Positions 46,212-56,070 are shown, numbered from the stretch's first letter. The stretch: 64,000 nt of DNA from Paraglaciecola sp. L1A13 (GCF_009796745.1 NZ_CP047024.1:2170001-2234000); one strand, 5' to 3'. Made by a program: numbers and translations. The notes: generated from the letters alone by a model not told the origin.

Positions 46212-48137
46212 ATGTATGCACACATTCAAAAATATAATAATAGAGGCCGAATATTTAGTCTAATATTTATGGCCGCAGGATTACTAGCTTGTTCATATGA
46301 ATTACAAACCCAGACAGACCAGCATTCAAAGGAAACTATCGATAAGGTGAAAGCCCCTGATGTAAGAAACGGTAAGCCAGTGGTTTATCAGGTGTTTACC
46401 AGACTGTTTGGTAATACAAATACCACCAACAAGCCTTGGGGCACCATTAACGAAAACGGTGTGGGTAAGTTTAGTGATTTTACTGATACAGCGCTTAAAG
46501 GAATTAAGGAGCTTGGAGTAAGCCACATTTGGTATACCGGCGTGCCGCACCATGACGTGATTACCGATTACACTGAATTTGGCATTTCGCAAGATGATCC
46601 TGATGTGGTGAAAGGGCGCGCGGGTTCGCCTTATGCCGTGAAGGATTATTACTCGGTTAATCCTGATCTTGCTGATAACCCCGCTAACCGCATAGCGGAA
46701 TTTGAAGCATTGATAAAGCGCACACATGCCAACGAAATGCGTGTGATCATTGACATTGTTCCGAATCACGTCGCTCGAAATTATCAGTCGCTTGCCAAGC
46801 CTGATGGGCTAACGGATTTTGGTGAAAATGATGATACGTCTGTGGAATACGCCCAGAATAACAACTTCTATTATGTCGTTGGTCAAGATTTCAAAGTACC
46901 TATGGGTGTTGACGGTTACCGACCTCTTGGGGGCGAATCCCATCCTTTAGCTGATGGTAAGTTTATAGAGTCACCGGCTAAGTGGACCGGTAATGGTTCA
47001 CGCAAGGCGCAACCCGATGCAAATGACTGGTACGAAACGGTTAAAGTAAATTATGGCGTAAAGCCTGACGGTAGCTTTGATTTCGACACCTTACCCGATA
47101 GTTATCGCGATAAAAATATTAGCGAGCATGTGGCATTTTGGGCGGACAAAACAGTGCCGAATTCATGGCTTAAATTTCGTGACATCACACAATATTGGCT
47201 CGCCAAAGGGGTAGATGGTTTTCGATATGATATGGCTGAGATGGTGCCGGTTGAATTTTGGAGTTACCTTAATTCACAGATTAAACAAACTAACCCTCAG
47301 GCGTTTTTACTAGCTGAAGTCTACAACCCAGACAAATATCGAGATTACATTGCCTTAGGCAAGATGGATTATCTATATGACAAAGTTGGATTTTACGACA
47401 GTTTAAAAGGTGTAATGCAAGAAACATCCCCAACTTCAGTGTTGATTGATGCGCAAGCGAGCGTGATGGACATCGAGCAACATATGCTGCATTTCCTTGA
47501 AAACCATGACGAGCAGCGGATCGCGAGCCCGGAATTTGCTGGCACCAGTGAAAAAGGCAAACCGGCGCTAGTCGTATCAGCGTTGATTAGTCGCTCGCCC
47601 ACGCTTATCTACTTTGCTCAAGAAGTAGGGGAGGATGGCAGCGAGAACATGGGTTTTGGTTTACCGTCTCGCACCACCATATTTGATTATGCCGGCGTAC
47701 CCGCTTATCAGCGCTGGACGAATCAAGGTAAATTTGATGGTGCAATGCTTTCATCTCAAGAGCGAGAATTGCGGGAATACTATCGCCGAGTGTTAGTCAT
47801 TTCAGCGAGCCAGATTGCAATGCAGGGTGAATATGTTGACCTACATAAGGTCAATATCGCGTTAAACGGTGATTACGACGAAACGCTTTTCGCCTATACC
47901 CGTTTTCATCCTTTGCAACAAATGGTTGTGGTGAGTAATTTCGCACAAACCCCAAAACGTTTTGAATTAACGGTACCGCTTAATATGATTCAAAAGTGGG
48001 ATGTTAATGATGGCCGTTATCAGATGACTGATTTACTTACTGGACAAAAAATAGATTTTGTCGTGGAAAATCAAAAAGGTCATATCTCAATGGGCTTAGG
48101 ATCGTTACAATCTATGGTATTGAGTCTCGCCGTATAA
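46212..48137 (+). CDS. GH13 alpha-amylase-family lipoprotein
   Basis: This 641-residue protein has a lipoprotein signal ending in the lipobox GLLAC, so it is likely anchored in the outer or inner membrane. The (beta/alpha)8 barrel shows the four GH13 regions: IIDIVPNHV, DGFRYDMAE with the nucleophile Asp (about residue 339), LLAEVYNP with the acid/base Glu (about 368) and ENHDEQRI with the transition-state Asp (about 433). A C-terminal beta-domain follows. It would hydrolyse or transfer alpha-1,4-glucan chains. It is the first of three same-strand genes with an esterase-like protein and a GH31 alpha-glucosidase, forming a starch/maltodextrin locus. Confidence 0.94.
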   Translation: MYAHIQKYNNRGRIFSLIFMAAGLLACSYELQTQTDQHSKETIDKVKAPDVRNGKPVVYQVFTRLFGNTNTTNKPWGTINENGVGKFSDFTDTALKGIKELGVSHIWYTGVPHHDVITDYTEFGISQDDPDVVKGRAGSPYAVKDYYSVNPDLADNPANRIAEFEALIKRTHANEMRVIIDIVPNHVARNYQSLAKPDGLTDFGENDDTSVEYAQNNNFYYVVGQDFKVPMGVDGYRPLGGESHPLADGKFIESPAKWTGNGSRKAQPDANDWYETVKVNYGVKPDGSFDFDTLPDSYRDKNISEHVAFWADKTVPNSWLKFRDITQYWLAKGVDGFRYDMAEMVPVEFWSYLNSQIKQTNPQAFLLAEVYNPDKYRDYIALGKMDYLYDKVGFYDSLKGVMQETSPTSVLIDAQASVMDIEQHMLHFLENHDEQRIASPEFAGTSEKGKPALVVSALISRSPTLIYFAQEVGEDGSENMGFGLPSRTTIFDYAGVPAYQRWTNQGKFDGAMLSSQERELREYYRRVLVISASQIAMQGEYVDLHKVNIALNGDYDETLFAYTRFHPLQQMVVVSNFAQTPKRFELTVPLNMIQKWDVNDGRYQMTDLLTGQKIDFVVENQKGHISMGLGSLQSMVLSLAV

Positions 48138-48186
48138 AGTGGGCAGGCTCTATTTTTAGCTAAGTAACTGAATAAGGCGGGTTGTA

Positions 48187-49053
48187 ATGGGTATGTGGAC
48201 ACGTAGCGCGAGTAGAATGTTGCTATCGATTATGGTTGTCATTGTTGCGCTAATGGGTGTTTCTGGCTGCGGACAAGTAGAACAACGGCCTTCAACCGCT
48301 GCGCCCAATGTATCCGTTTTGCCTTATCCATTTCTCATTCCAGGTCTTGACCGTCAGCGCATTGTGCGCTTGTATTTACCACCAAATTACAACAATGAAA
48401 CGCAATCTTATCCCGTTATATACATGCACGACGGTCAAAACCTCTTCGACAACGCAACGGCATACGCTGATGAGTGGGGAGTGGACGAAAGCCTGAATGC
48501 ATTGGCTAAAAAATCTGGGCGAGAATTTATCGTTGTTGGTATCGATAATGGCGGTGACTTTCGCATGAACGAAATGAGTCCATGGCCCAATGAGCGGTTC
48601 GGTGAAGCGCAAGGTGACGAGTATATGCAATTGATAGTTGAAGTCGTAAAGCCGTATATTGATAGTAATTATCGCACCCTAAGTGATGTGCAAAATACCG
48701 CTATAATAGGGAGTGCGATGGGCGGATTAATGTCTCATTATGCTGTTCATAATTATCCTGATGTATTTGGTAAGGCGGGCATGTTTTCACCGTCCTATTG
48801 GTATTCACAGGACGTGTTTAGTGATACCAAATTGCATCGAGCAAATAATAAGGCGCGCTTATTTATGTTATATGGCAGCGGTGAAGGGGATGGAATGATT
48901 TCTGATGCGGACAAAATGCAGCGACTATTGAAACAACAAGGTCATCCTCGCAATAACATGAAGTTTGTCAGTGTGCCACAGGGCAAACACAACGAGCAAT
49001 TATGGGGTCAGTCTTTGACCGATGCAATTAAGTGGTTATTTCAAATTCACTGA
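48187..49053 (+). CDS. Esterase-like alpha/beta-hydrolase lipoprotein, catalytic Ser replaced by Ala
   Basis: This 288-residue protein has a lipoprotein signal (lipobox VSGC) and an esterase-D/IroE-like alpha/beta-hydrolase domain: YPVIYMHDGQNLFDN, DEWGVDESLNAL, VVGIDNGGDFRMNEMSPW. The nucleophile elbow, normally G-x-S-x-G (GSSMGG in close relatives), reads GSAMGG: codon GCG at 48715-48717 encodes Ala177 where the catalytic Ser is expected. The His-region PQGKHNEQLW is kept. Either the protein has lost hydrolase activity or the adjacent Ser176 substitutes. AAGGCGG precedes the ATG. It lies 49 nt after GH13 and 73 nt before GH31, so a sugar-binding or accessory role in glucan use is plausible. 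Confidence 0.88.
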   Translation: MGMWTRSASRMLLSIMVVIVALMGVSGCGQVEQRPSTAAPNVSVLPYPFLIPGLDRQRIVRLYLPPNYNNETQSYPVIYMHDGQNLFDNATAYADEWGVDESLNALAKKSGREFIVVGIDNGGDFRMNEMSPWPNERFGEAQGDEYMQLIVEVVKPYIDSNYRTLSDVQNTAIIGSAMGGLMSHYAVHNYPDVFGKAGMFSPSYWYSQDVFSDTKLHRANNKARLFMLYGSGEGDGMISDADKMQRLLKQQGHPRNNMKFVSVPQGKHNEQLWGQSLTDAIKWLFQIH

Positions 49054-49126
49054 TAAAACGAGTTAATTTAAGTGCTACTTTAGATAAGATAATATAGCTA
49101 AAACACACATTTCAAATGGACGGAAA

Positions 49127-51559
49127 ATGACACTACGATCTATCGGCTTATGCCTGCTGCTTTTGACATTCTCGGTTTCAAGCAGCGAGTATTTATCTCA
49201 CTCGCTTAATGGGCAAGTACTGCAAATTCAAACCGATGAAGGCGAGCTGAGCATTACTGCGTTGGCTGATGACGCATTCGAAGTGTTTTATCAGCCAATT
49301 GATGTGAAGCAATTACCTTCGTTTGCCATTGACGGGGTAGCAAAACCTGCCAAGTTAACGATATCAAATGAGGCTGAAACCATTATTTTCTCAGCCCTAG
49401 GCATACGTGCTGAAATTGAAAAATCTCCATTGCGCATTCGTTATTACCGGGACGATAAGTTGCTATTGGCTGAACAAAGTGGTTTGTTTATCAATGATAA
49501 ACAGCGCGGCTTTAGCTTTGACTTACAAAAAAATGAAAAGCTACTCGGTGGAGGGGAACGAATTGTAGGGATGGATCGACGTGGTCAGCGTTTTCCGTTA
49601 TATAACAAAGCCCATTACGGCTACACCACTGAATCAAAACAAATGTATTTTGGTTTGTCAGCGGTCATGTCGAGCAAAAAATACGTTTTGATATTTGATA
49701 ATTCGGCTAGTGGTTATATGGATTTAGGTGCTACAAATTCTGATGAGATGCGTTTTGAGGCTATGGGCGGGCGTACTAGTTACATTGTGGTGGCGGGGGA
49801 TACCTATCCGCAGCTTATTGAGCACTATGTTACCGTAACCGGAAAACAACCACTGCCTCCGCGTTGGGCACTGGGTAGCTTCGCTTCACGTTTTGGGTAT
49901 CGAAGTGAACAAGAAGTGCGTGATACGGTCAAGCTATATCAGGATTCTGGTTTTGGATTAGATGCCATTGTGCTCGATTTATATTGGTTTGGAGCTGATA
50001 TTAAAGGCCATATGGGAAATTTAAGCTGGGATAATAAGGCGTTTCCTACGCCACTGAAAATGATCAGTGATTTGCGCCGCGATGGCGTTAAAACAATATT
50101 GATTACCGAGCCTTTTATCTTATCGTCATCAAAAAAATGGCAAGATGCGGTGAGCAATAATGCACTGGCACTGAATGACGAAGGTAAGCCTTATCAGTTT
50201 GACTTCTATTTTGGCAACACTGGCTTAGTGGATGTATTTGATCAAGATGCACGAGATTGGTTTAACCTAACCTATACCGAACTTTTCAAGCAAGGCGTTG
50301 CAGGCTGGTGGGGGGATTTGGGCGAACCTGAGGTACACCCCAGTGATATGTTACATAATCTGAACGGTATCGTTGCCACAGCTGATGAAGTTCACAATGC
50401 CTATGGACATAAATGGGCTGAGCAAGTCTACCAACACCAACTTTCATTAGCGCCCAATGCGCGCCCGTTTATTATGATGCGTTCTGGTTTCGTTGGCTCA
50501 CAGCGCTATGGAATGATCCCCTGGACCGGTGATGTGAGTCGCTCTTGGGACGGCTTAAAGCCTCAGGTCGAGTTGTCACTGCAAATGGGTTTATTCGGAT
50601 TGGCCTACACCCATTCTGATTTAGGCGGATTCGCTGGTGGGGAGGTTTTTGACCCGCAGATGTATATAAGATGGCTACAATATGGCGTATTTCAGCCAGT
50701 GTTTAGACCTCACGCTCAAGATAATATAGCCCCTGAGCCAGTCTATCATCAAGGCAAAACCAAAGAAATATTGCGCTCTTATGTTGAATTACGCTACGCC
50801 ATGTTGCCTTACAATTATTCGTTAGCATATGAAAATAGTTTAACGGGCATGCCACTAATGCGTCCGATGTTCTTTGAGGATGAGAGTGATCTGACTTTGA
50901 TTGACGAAAAGGATCAATATTTTTGGGGCGATGCGTTATTGGTAAAACCGATCACCAGCGCAAATATGCAAGAAGTGAGTGTTAAGTTACCCAAAGGTAC
51001 CTGGTTTAACTTTTGGAGCGATGAGCGTTACGACGGTGGCCAAACCATCACCGTCACCACGGATATTAAACTATTACCGGTATTTGCTCGAGGTGGGGCA
51101 ATCATACCGATGACGACACCGGTACTGAGTACTGATAACTATTCTACTGAGTCGTTGGATTTACATTATTATGCTGATCAAAGCGTTCCTCACTCTAGTG
51201 GCGTTATGTACAACGATGATGGTAAAAACCGGCACGCGATACGAGACGGTACATTTGAAACGTTAACGTTCTCTGCCAAGCGTGGGAAAGATGCAAAGGG
51301 AGACCATGACACACTTGAATTCAGTTTAAATCGAAAAGGAACCTTCAAAGGTATGCCAAGTAACCGCATGATCACTTTGTGGGTTCATAACTGGTCGCAG
51401 AATATTAATCAGGTGAAGGTTGGTGAAAATCAACTAGAGTTGATCGAGGACAAAACGGCGTTTTTAAATGCTAACCGCGGGGCAAGGTGGGACAGTGAGA
51501 GCAATACGCTTGAAATGAAATTTAGTTGGCAAAAAGACAGTGTTGTATTCGTACAGTAA
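49127..51559 (+). CDS. GH31 alpha-glucosidase, exported
   Basis: This 810-residue protein has a signal peptide (about 1-20, ending SVSSSE) and GH31 architecture: N-terminal beta-sandwich (ending before KQPLPPRWALGSFASRFGYR), catalytic barrel and C-terminal beta-domains. The nucleophile Asp lies in GWWGDLGEPE (about residue 398) and the acid/base Asp in WTGDVSRSW (about 468). The substrate-binding YTHSDLGGF is also present. Such enzymes release glucose from maltodextrin ends or related alpha-glucosides. It is the third gene of the glucan locus and probably acts in the periplasm on products of the GH13 enzyme. Confidence 0.94.
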   Translation: MTLRSIGLCLLLLTFSVSSSEYLSHSLNGQVLQIQTDEGELSITALADDAFEVFYQPIDVKQLPSFAIDGVAKPAKLTISNEAETIIFSALGIRAEIEKSPLRIRYYRDDKLLLAEQSGLFINDKQRGFSFDLQKNEKLLGGGERIVGMDRRGQRFPLYNKAHYGYTTESKQMYFGLSAVMSSKKYVLIFDNSASGYMDLGATNSDEMRFEAMGGRTSYIVVAGDTYPQLIEHYVTVTGKQPLPPRWALGSFASRFGYRSEQEVRDTVKLYQDSGFGLDAIVLDLYWFGADIKGHMGNLSWDNKAFPTPLKMISDLRRDGVKTILITEPFILSSSKKWQDAVSNNALALNDEGKPYQFDFYFGNTGLVDVFDQDARDWFNLTYTELFKQGVAGWWGDLGEPEVHPSDMLHNLNGIVATADEVHNAYGHKWAEQVYQHQLSLAPNARPFIMMRSGFVGSQRYGMIPWTGDVSRSWDGLKPQVELSLQMGLFGLAYTHSDLGGFAGGEVFDPQMYIRWLQYGVFQPVFRPHAQDNIAPEPVYHQGKTKEILRSYVELRYAMLPYNYSLAYENSLTGMPLMRPMFFEDESDLTLIDEKDQYFWGDALLVKPITSANMQEVSVKLPKGTWFNFWSDERYDGGQTITVTTDIKLLPVFARGGAIIPMTTPVLSTDNYSTESLDLHYYADQSVPHSSGVMYNDDGKNRHAIRDGTFETLTFSAKRGKDAKGDHDTLEFSLNRKGTFKGMPSNRMITLWVHNWSQNINQVKVGENQLELIEDKTAFLNANRGARWDSESNTLEMKFSWQKDSVVFVQ

Positions 51560-51610
51560 TGTTGTTGCTGGCGTCGAGTTTAGTTTTGTTAATTACACAT
51601 TATGAAATGA

Positions 51611-51655
51611 GGGCGGCAATAATTCTGGTCAAGACGTGACCGCCCGTTATTTCAA
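51611..51655 (+). terminator. Possible terminator after the GH31 gene
   Basis: GGGCGG (51611-51616) pairs with CCGCCC (51640-51645) and an inner GGTC/GACC pair is possible; a TTATTTC tract follows. It lies about 50 bp past the GH31 stop. The T-run is imperfect. Confidence 0.45.
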
Positions 51656-51778
51656 TAATAATCAAAATGCCGATAACAAATATTTCATCGTTTAAGTTGG
51701 TAAGTTTTGCGCTCTGCGTTACTTTAAGTATTAGCGTCAAATTTTGGCGTTGTAAAACGGGTCATTAAGCCAAAGAGA

Positions 51779-52609
51779 ATGGACTGCTTGAAATATCGAA
51801 AAGGCGTTTTAGTTGCTTCAATTTTGTTAATGAGTCAAGTTGCAATCGGCAGTGAAAAGCAGACTTTAAAGGCGTGCGGTCATCACGATTACGCTCCCTG
51901 GAATTGGTTAGACGGGGACAATATTGTCGGTGTTTGTGCCGAAGTGGCCACGCAACTTTTCGGTGAGCTTGGTTATCACGTCGATTTGACGTATGTGGGC
52001 CCATGGAAGCGCTGCCAGCAATTAATTGAACAGGGCGATGTCGATCTCAATATATGTTCTTTCATAAATTTAGAACGTAAAAGCTATTCTGTTTTTTCTG
52101 CAATACCCATGGCAACCAATGAAAATGCACTGTTTGTAAACAAAGAACGCTATTTTGATTACGAAGGACCAGAATCGTTAAATGCAAAGTTTATCGGCTT
52201 AGTCCATGGTGTCAGTCTTGGTAGCACGCTAGATAATCATTTACTTAATAATAGCTACGTAATTCGAGTCGCAAACCACCAGAGCTTATTTTCAATGCTC
52301 GCGTTACAAAGAATTGATGCAGTGATTGTTGGGCGCCAATCTGGGCAACATCTGCTTAACCTATATGATTTAAATACGCAAATAGTTGATGTACCCACGC
52401 CTTTACTAACAGGTAACTTATTTTTCTCCATGTCAAAAGAATCTCCGCATATTGGCTTACTTGATGACGTGGAAAAGGTCTTAGCTTCGGAACAATACCG
52501 CGTATGGTTATCAAGCCTCTTAGAGAGGTACTCCTTCAAACATAAGGCGTTTGTACACAGTAAGACGTTAGCGATGGATAACCCCCCTAAGGTAGCGCCT
52601 GAAAATTAA
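51779..52609 (+). CDS. Periplasmic solute-binding protein (SBP_bac_3-like)
   Basis: This 276-residue exported protein has a signal peptide (about 8-25, ending VAIGSE) and then the type-II binding-protein pattern: LKACGHHDYAPWNWLDGDNI, GVCAEVATQLFGELGYHVDL and a repeat of lobe motifs ending at VEKVLASEQYRVWLSSLL. No permease or ATPase gene is adjacent, so it may be an orphan binding protein or a sensor-associated one, as is common in Alteromonadales. The AGAGA before the ATG is very close, so the start is slightly uncertain. Two cysteines (ACG and GVC) near the N-terminus could form a disulfide. Confidence 0.85.
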   Translation: MDCLKYRKGVLVASILLMSQVAIGSEKQTLKACGHHDYAPWNWLDGDNIVGVCAEVATQLFGELGYHVDLTYVGPWKRCQQLIEQGDVDLNICSFINLERKSYSVFSAIPMATNENALFVNKERYFDYEGPESLNAKFIGLVHGVSLGSTLDNHLLNNSYVIRVANHQSLFSMLALQRIDAVIVGRQSGQHLLNLYDLNTQIVDVPTPLLTGNLFFSMSKESPHIGLLDDVEKVLASEQYRVWLSSLLERYSFKHKAFVHSKTLAMDNPPKVAPEN

Positions 52610-52726
52610 CCGCAATTTTTCAGGTGATAAATATGCTCTAGTACGTATTGATATACATATCTATACTGGTTTTGCTCTACTGGATTATTATATGCTGTCG
52701 CTAAGTCATCGAAAGGGAGTGAGACA

Positions 52727-53047
52727 ATGAGAAAATTAATTGTCTTGTCGTTATTATGTTTCGCAACGATTCAAAATATTGCGGCGCTTAATGCACAATC
52801 AAATCACACTGATTTGCTTACACAAAGCACAAAACAGATCATTCCAGCAAAAAATACTGCACAATCTGAAAAAAAAATCACGCGTAAGCCAGCTCCTACG
52901 ATAATGAATTTCCGCTGTGACGGTCGGCAATATTGTGCGCAAATGACATCTCGAGCCGAAGCCGAGTATTTTTTGCAGCATTGCCCCGATACTCGTATGG
53001 ACGGTGATAACGACGGTGTTCCTTGTGAAAATGACAGTCGTTTTTAA
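52727..53047 (+). CDS. Small exported Excalibur-domain protein
   Basis: This 106-residue protein has a signal peptide (about 1-20, MRKLIVLSLLCFATIQNIAA), a Lys/Thr/Gln-rich linker, and a C-terminal Excalibur domain. The domain has FRCDGRQYCAQM and the calcium-binding DGDNDGVPCEN motif; four cysteines would form two disulfides. Excalibur domains are found in surface proteins and nucleases and bind Ca2+. In many marine bacteria similar short proteins occur alone with no proven role. GGGAGTGAGACA precedes the ATG. Confidence 0.88.
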   Translation: MRKLIVLSLLCFATIQNIAALNAQSNHTDLLTQSTKQIIPAKNTAQSEKKITRKPAPTIMNFRCDGRQYCAQMTSRAEAEYFLQHCPDTRMDGDNDGVPCENDSRF

Positions 53048-53188
53048 AAAAACATGCGATTTTAATTAATAAAATTCAAATAATAGTGCTTTATTCTTTC
53101 GTTTATTCGTTAATCTTTACGGTCAAAAAGCGACCAGTATTTTAACGTGTTTGATTTGGCAAAAACACGCATAGCATAGGTAATTCTC

Positions 53189-53818
53189 ATGGACGTATTT
53201 TTAGCTAAAATGGCTGAGTTCATAAAAGTTGAGATGGTCACTGATCTCGCTCATGATTTTGAACATGTTAGGCGTGTGGTAGCTAACGCTAAGCAGTTAA
53301 GCAGAGCAGAAAGAGCCAATGAGTGGGTGGTTATGCCTGCAGTTTGGTTACACGATTGTGTAACCTTACCTAAAGATCATCCTCAGCGCGCGTCGAGCTC
53401 AGCATTGGCAGCCGATAAGGCATTGGTTTTTTTAGCTGATATTGACTATCCAACGGAACATTTTGCCCATATTCACCATGCAATAATGGCACACAGTTTT
53501 AGTGCCAATATAGCGCCTATAAGCTTAGAAGCATGTGTGGTTCAAGACGCAGACAGACTAGATGCCCTTGGCGCAATTGGCATAGCACGTTGTTTGCAAG
53601 TCGGAAGCGCTTTACACCGTGATTTGTATGAGTCAAAAGACCCATTTGCACTGTATCGGGAGATAGATGATAAGCAGTTTACCTTAGACCATTTTTATCA
53701 AAAATTACTTAAAATTGAAGAGACATTACATACAGAAGAAGCAAAGAGAGAAGCGCGGCTTCGTACCGATTTTATGCACCAATATATTCGCCAATTACGT
53801 CACGAAATCGGTGTATAG
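53189..53818 (+). CDS. HD-domain phosphohydrolase (YedJ-like)
   Basis: This 209-residue cytoplasmic metal-dependent phosphohydrolase has HD-domain ligands in LAHDFEHVRRV (first His-Asp), VWLHDCVTLP, and DADRLDALGAIGIAR (Asp and hydrophobic core). The C-terminal helical part matches E. coli YedJ-type proteins, whose natural substrate is not established. It could act on nucleotides. The gene is isolated on the plus strand, with a long leader relative to the preceding gene. Confidence 0.88.
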   Translation: MDVFLAKMAEFIKVEMVTDLAHDFEHVRRVVANAKQLSRAERANEWVVMPAVWLHDCVTLPKDHPQRASSSALAADKALVFLADIDYPTEHFAHIHHAIMAHSFSANIAPISLEACVVQDADRLDALGAIGIARCLQVGSALHRDLYESKDPFALYREIDDKQFTLDHFYQKLLKIEETLHTEEAKREARLRTDFMHQYIRQLRHEIGV

Positions 53819-53967
53819 CACGTGGTAAAAAACAGGTGAATATAGTTGTAGTATAGTTTTATTACCCTAGAGTAAGAGGTTCATGATTAACTTTATATAG
53901 ATCGTTCTATTGTGGATCGTGTTTAAGATTATAAAAGTATGTAGGACATTCTAAAAGGAGCGTTAGT

Positions 53968-54354
53968 ATGTGTCAGTTGTTTATTGGGGCAGAAGCCGAA
54001 CAGTGGCTAAGTAGAACAAAGTCGTTACGGATCGAGGGGGTGGTAACATCAATTCGTTTAGAAAATTTCTTTTGGGATGTATTAGCAGAAATTGCCTTTC
54101 GTGATGAAATGTCTGTAAATCAACTGATAACAAAACTGTACTTTGAATCTCAGGAAGCCGAGTTAGACTTGAGTAATTTTACGTCATTTTTACGCGTGTG
54201 TTGCGGTCGTTATTTGTCATTGGTTGCCGATGGTGAATTAACCCGCTGTGAACAAACACCGATGAAAAAAGACGGAATCGATTTATTATTATCGAATGAA
54301 AATAAACGAACCCAAGCTCGACGTCGCTGCTTTACCCGGGAGCCATCTGTATAA
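53968..54354 (+). CDS. Ribbon-helix-helix DNA-binding-like protein
   Basis: This 128-residue protein has a strong AAGGAG site 7 nt before the ATG. Residues 25-70 (VTSIRLENFFWDVLAEIAFR, then DEMSVNQLITKLYFESQE) match the RHH_4 ribbon-helix-helix family, with the DNA-contacting beta-strand TSIRLE and two helices. The C-terminal 30 residues are basic. RHH proteins usually repress small operons; no toxin gene is adjacent, so it is probably not an antitoxin. The target is unknown. Confidence 0.82.
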   Translation: MCQLFIGAEAEQWLSRTKSLRIEGVVTSIRLENFFWDVLAEIAFRDEMSVNQLITKLYFESQEAELDLSNFTSFLRVCCGRYLSLVADGELTRCEQTPMKKDGIDLLLSNENKRTQARRRCFTREPSV

Positions 54355-54588
54355 TTTCGATTTAATACGGTATTACCATTCAAGTGATACCGAATTTTGT
54401 GCCCTTATATTGCTTTTCTTCGCTACTTATTCGTTACCTATTAGTCAATAATTCCTGACAAAAACCTGTATCGTTTAAAAAGAATAAATCTTTCCTTGTC
54501 TGACTATTACTTATAAATACTTTACTATATTCGTGTTTTCATTATCGCCGCTATTATGTAGCGACTCACAATATTTTATAGGTAATTC

Positions 54589-55512
54589 ATGACTCAACAG
54601 CTTAGTTACAGCATTGGTAAACCCGGTATCCCTTGGACTCTCTTAGAAAAAGAACAATGGCTTGGGCAGCAAGTTATCAAGCGCAGCTACCATAACGAAG
54701 TTGTCGTGCACATTGACAGTTTGCGTGGTGATTTCAATGTTGAGCAATATGGTGTTCTCGAATACGCCAATGGTCCGTATCCGCTTTATGTTGTTTGCAC
54801 TAAAGAATTTAGCCAACAAAAACCGACGATATTAGTGACCGGTGGTGTACACGGTTATGAAACAAGTGGTGTACAAGGTGCTCTGCGCTTCGCGTTACAA
54901 CATGCGGTAAAATATCAAACTGATTTCAATCTAATTATTGCGCCATGTATCAGTCCTTGGGGATACGAAACGATTAATCGCTGGAATCCTATAGCGGTCG
55001 ATCCTAATCGCTCCTTTATACCTAATACTTTATCACCGGAAGCGGCGCAAATTATGGCATACGTCAGTAGTTTAGGTACGCCAATTTATGCCCATATCGA
55101 TTTGCATGAAACCACTGACACCGATAATAGTGAGTTTCGGCCAGCACTATCCGCTCGCGATGGTATCTTTCAGGAAAATTGGCAGATCCCAGATGGTTTT
55201 TATACGGTCGGAGATACGAACAATCCCCAGGAAGCATTTCAACGAGCTGTGATCGAAAGTGTTGAGAAGGTTACCCATATTGCTTTGCCAGATGACACAG
55301 GCAAGTTAATTGGTTCACCCATGATGCAACATGGTGTTATTAATTATGCGTTAAAAGATTTGGGTTTATGTGCAGGATTTACTAATGCGACCTATACCAC
55401 GACCACTGAGGTTTATCCTGACAGCGCTAATGCAACGCCCGAAGAGTGTATATTAGCCCAAGTCGCAGCAGTGACTGGAGCATTAGCGTATTTACAACAA
55501 CATAAGCCATAA
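54589..55512 (+). CDS. M14-family metallocarboxypeptidase / AstE-like deacylase
   Basis: This 307-residue zinc hydrolase-like protein has the HxxE motif in TGGVHGYETSG, then a third zinc ligand in HIDLHETTD, as in M14/succinylglutamate desuccinylase-aspartoacylase proteins. DPNRSFIPN and the C-terminal CAGFTNATYTTTTEVYPD are consistent with the substrate pocket. No signal peptide is visible, so it is likely cytoplasmic. Substrates in the family range from C-terminal amino acids to N-acyl amino acids; the exact one cannot be told. It is followed by a strong hairpin and looks monocistronic. Confidence 0.85.
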   Translation: MTQQLSYSIGKPGIPWTLLEKEQWLGQQVIKRSYHNEVVVHIDSLRGDFNVEQYGVLEYANGPYPLYVVCTKEFSQQKPTILVTGGVHGYETSGVQGALRFALQHAVKYQTDFNLIIAPCISPWGYETINRWNPIAVDPNRSFIPNTLSPEAAQIMAYVSSLGTPIYAHIDLHETTDTDNSEFRPALSARDGIFQENWQIPDGFYTVGDTNNPQEAFQRAVIESVEKVTHIALPDDTGKLIGSPMMQHGVINYALKDLGLCAGFTNATYTTTTEVYPDSANATPEECILAQVAAVTGALAYLQQHKP

Positions 55513-55557
55513 TTTTCAACGTTATTAATTACCGTGAATACTACTGCGTTAGCAAGG

Positions 55558-55589
55558 ATAAAACGAACAACGTATGTTGTTCGTTTTAT
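55558..55589. terminator. Perfect 14-bp hairpin, likely terminator of the M14-type gene
   Basis: ATAAAACGAACAAC and GTTGTTCGTTTTAT form a perfect 14-bp stem with a GTAT loop, 46 bp after the stop codon. The T-rich arm closes the stem rather than following it, so it may work in both directions. Confidence 0.7.
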
Positions 55590-56070
55590 ACTGATAGGAT
55601 TAGGCTAAAAAGCGAGGAATTTGTGTTAACAGCATCAAATATAAAGGTTGAAAGTTGCCCCAAGTAACCCGTTAAGAGCCATTCACGGATTGAAATAAAA
55701 CACTTATTGTTTAATCAGGTCCAATCGAGTGGGAGCAATCACAATTGAATGATTATTGTCCAGCGCATCTTTGTTAATATCACGCCTTGCTGGACGGCTT
55801 TGGCTGTCATAACCTAATAGCCCAATAAGATGATTTACCCTTAGTCTGGTATTAATAGCTAATTTAGGCAGTGATGAGCTTATTTGTGCACAATAAGTTG
55901 GTTTTTTACCGATATATTTGTTAAACAATGAGGTTTAACGGACTAAATTCCTGTATATTTCGCCATCGTTTTTTAAACCAATCACGCAAATTCAACATTC
56001 AGACGTTACGCTTACCAATATAACGTCATGGCAACTATTTACACAGATAGCATGTAAACAAGTTGCGTCT
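55590..56070. other. 480-bp interval upstream of the RhlE-like helicase gene
   Basis: A 74-codon minus-strand frame here begins at TTG without a ribosome-binding site and shows no family pattern, so I do not call it. The last 100 bp likely hold the helicase promoter and a leader, as is common for cold-inducible DEAD-box helicases. Confidence 0.4.

Noticed and set aside
55704..55928. A 74-codon minus-strand frame between the M14-type and helicase genes
   Set aside because: It starts from TTG without a ribosome-binding site and has no recognisable family pattern.
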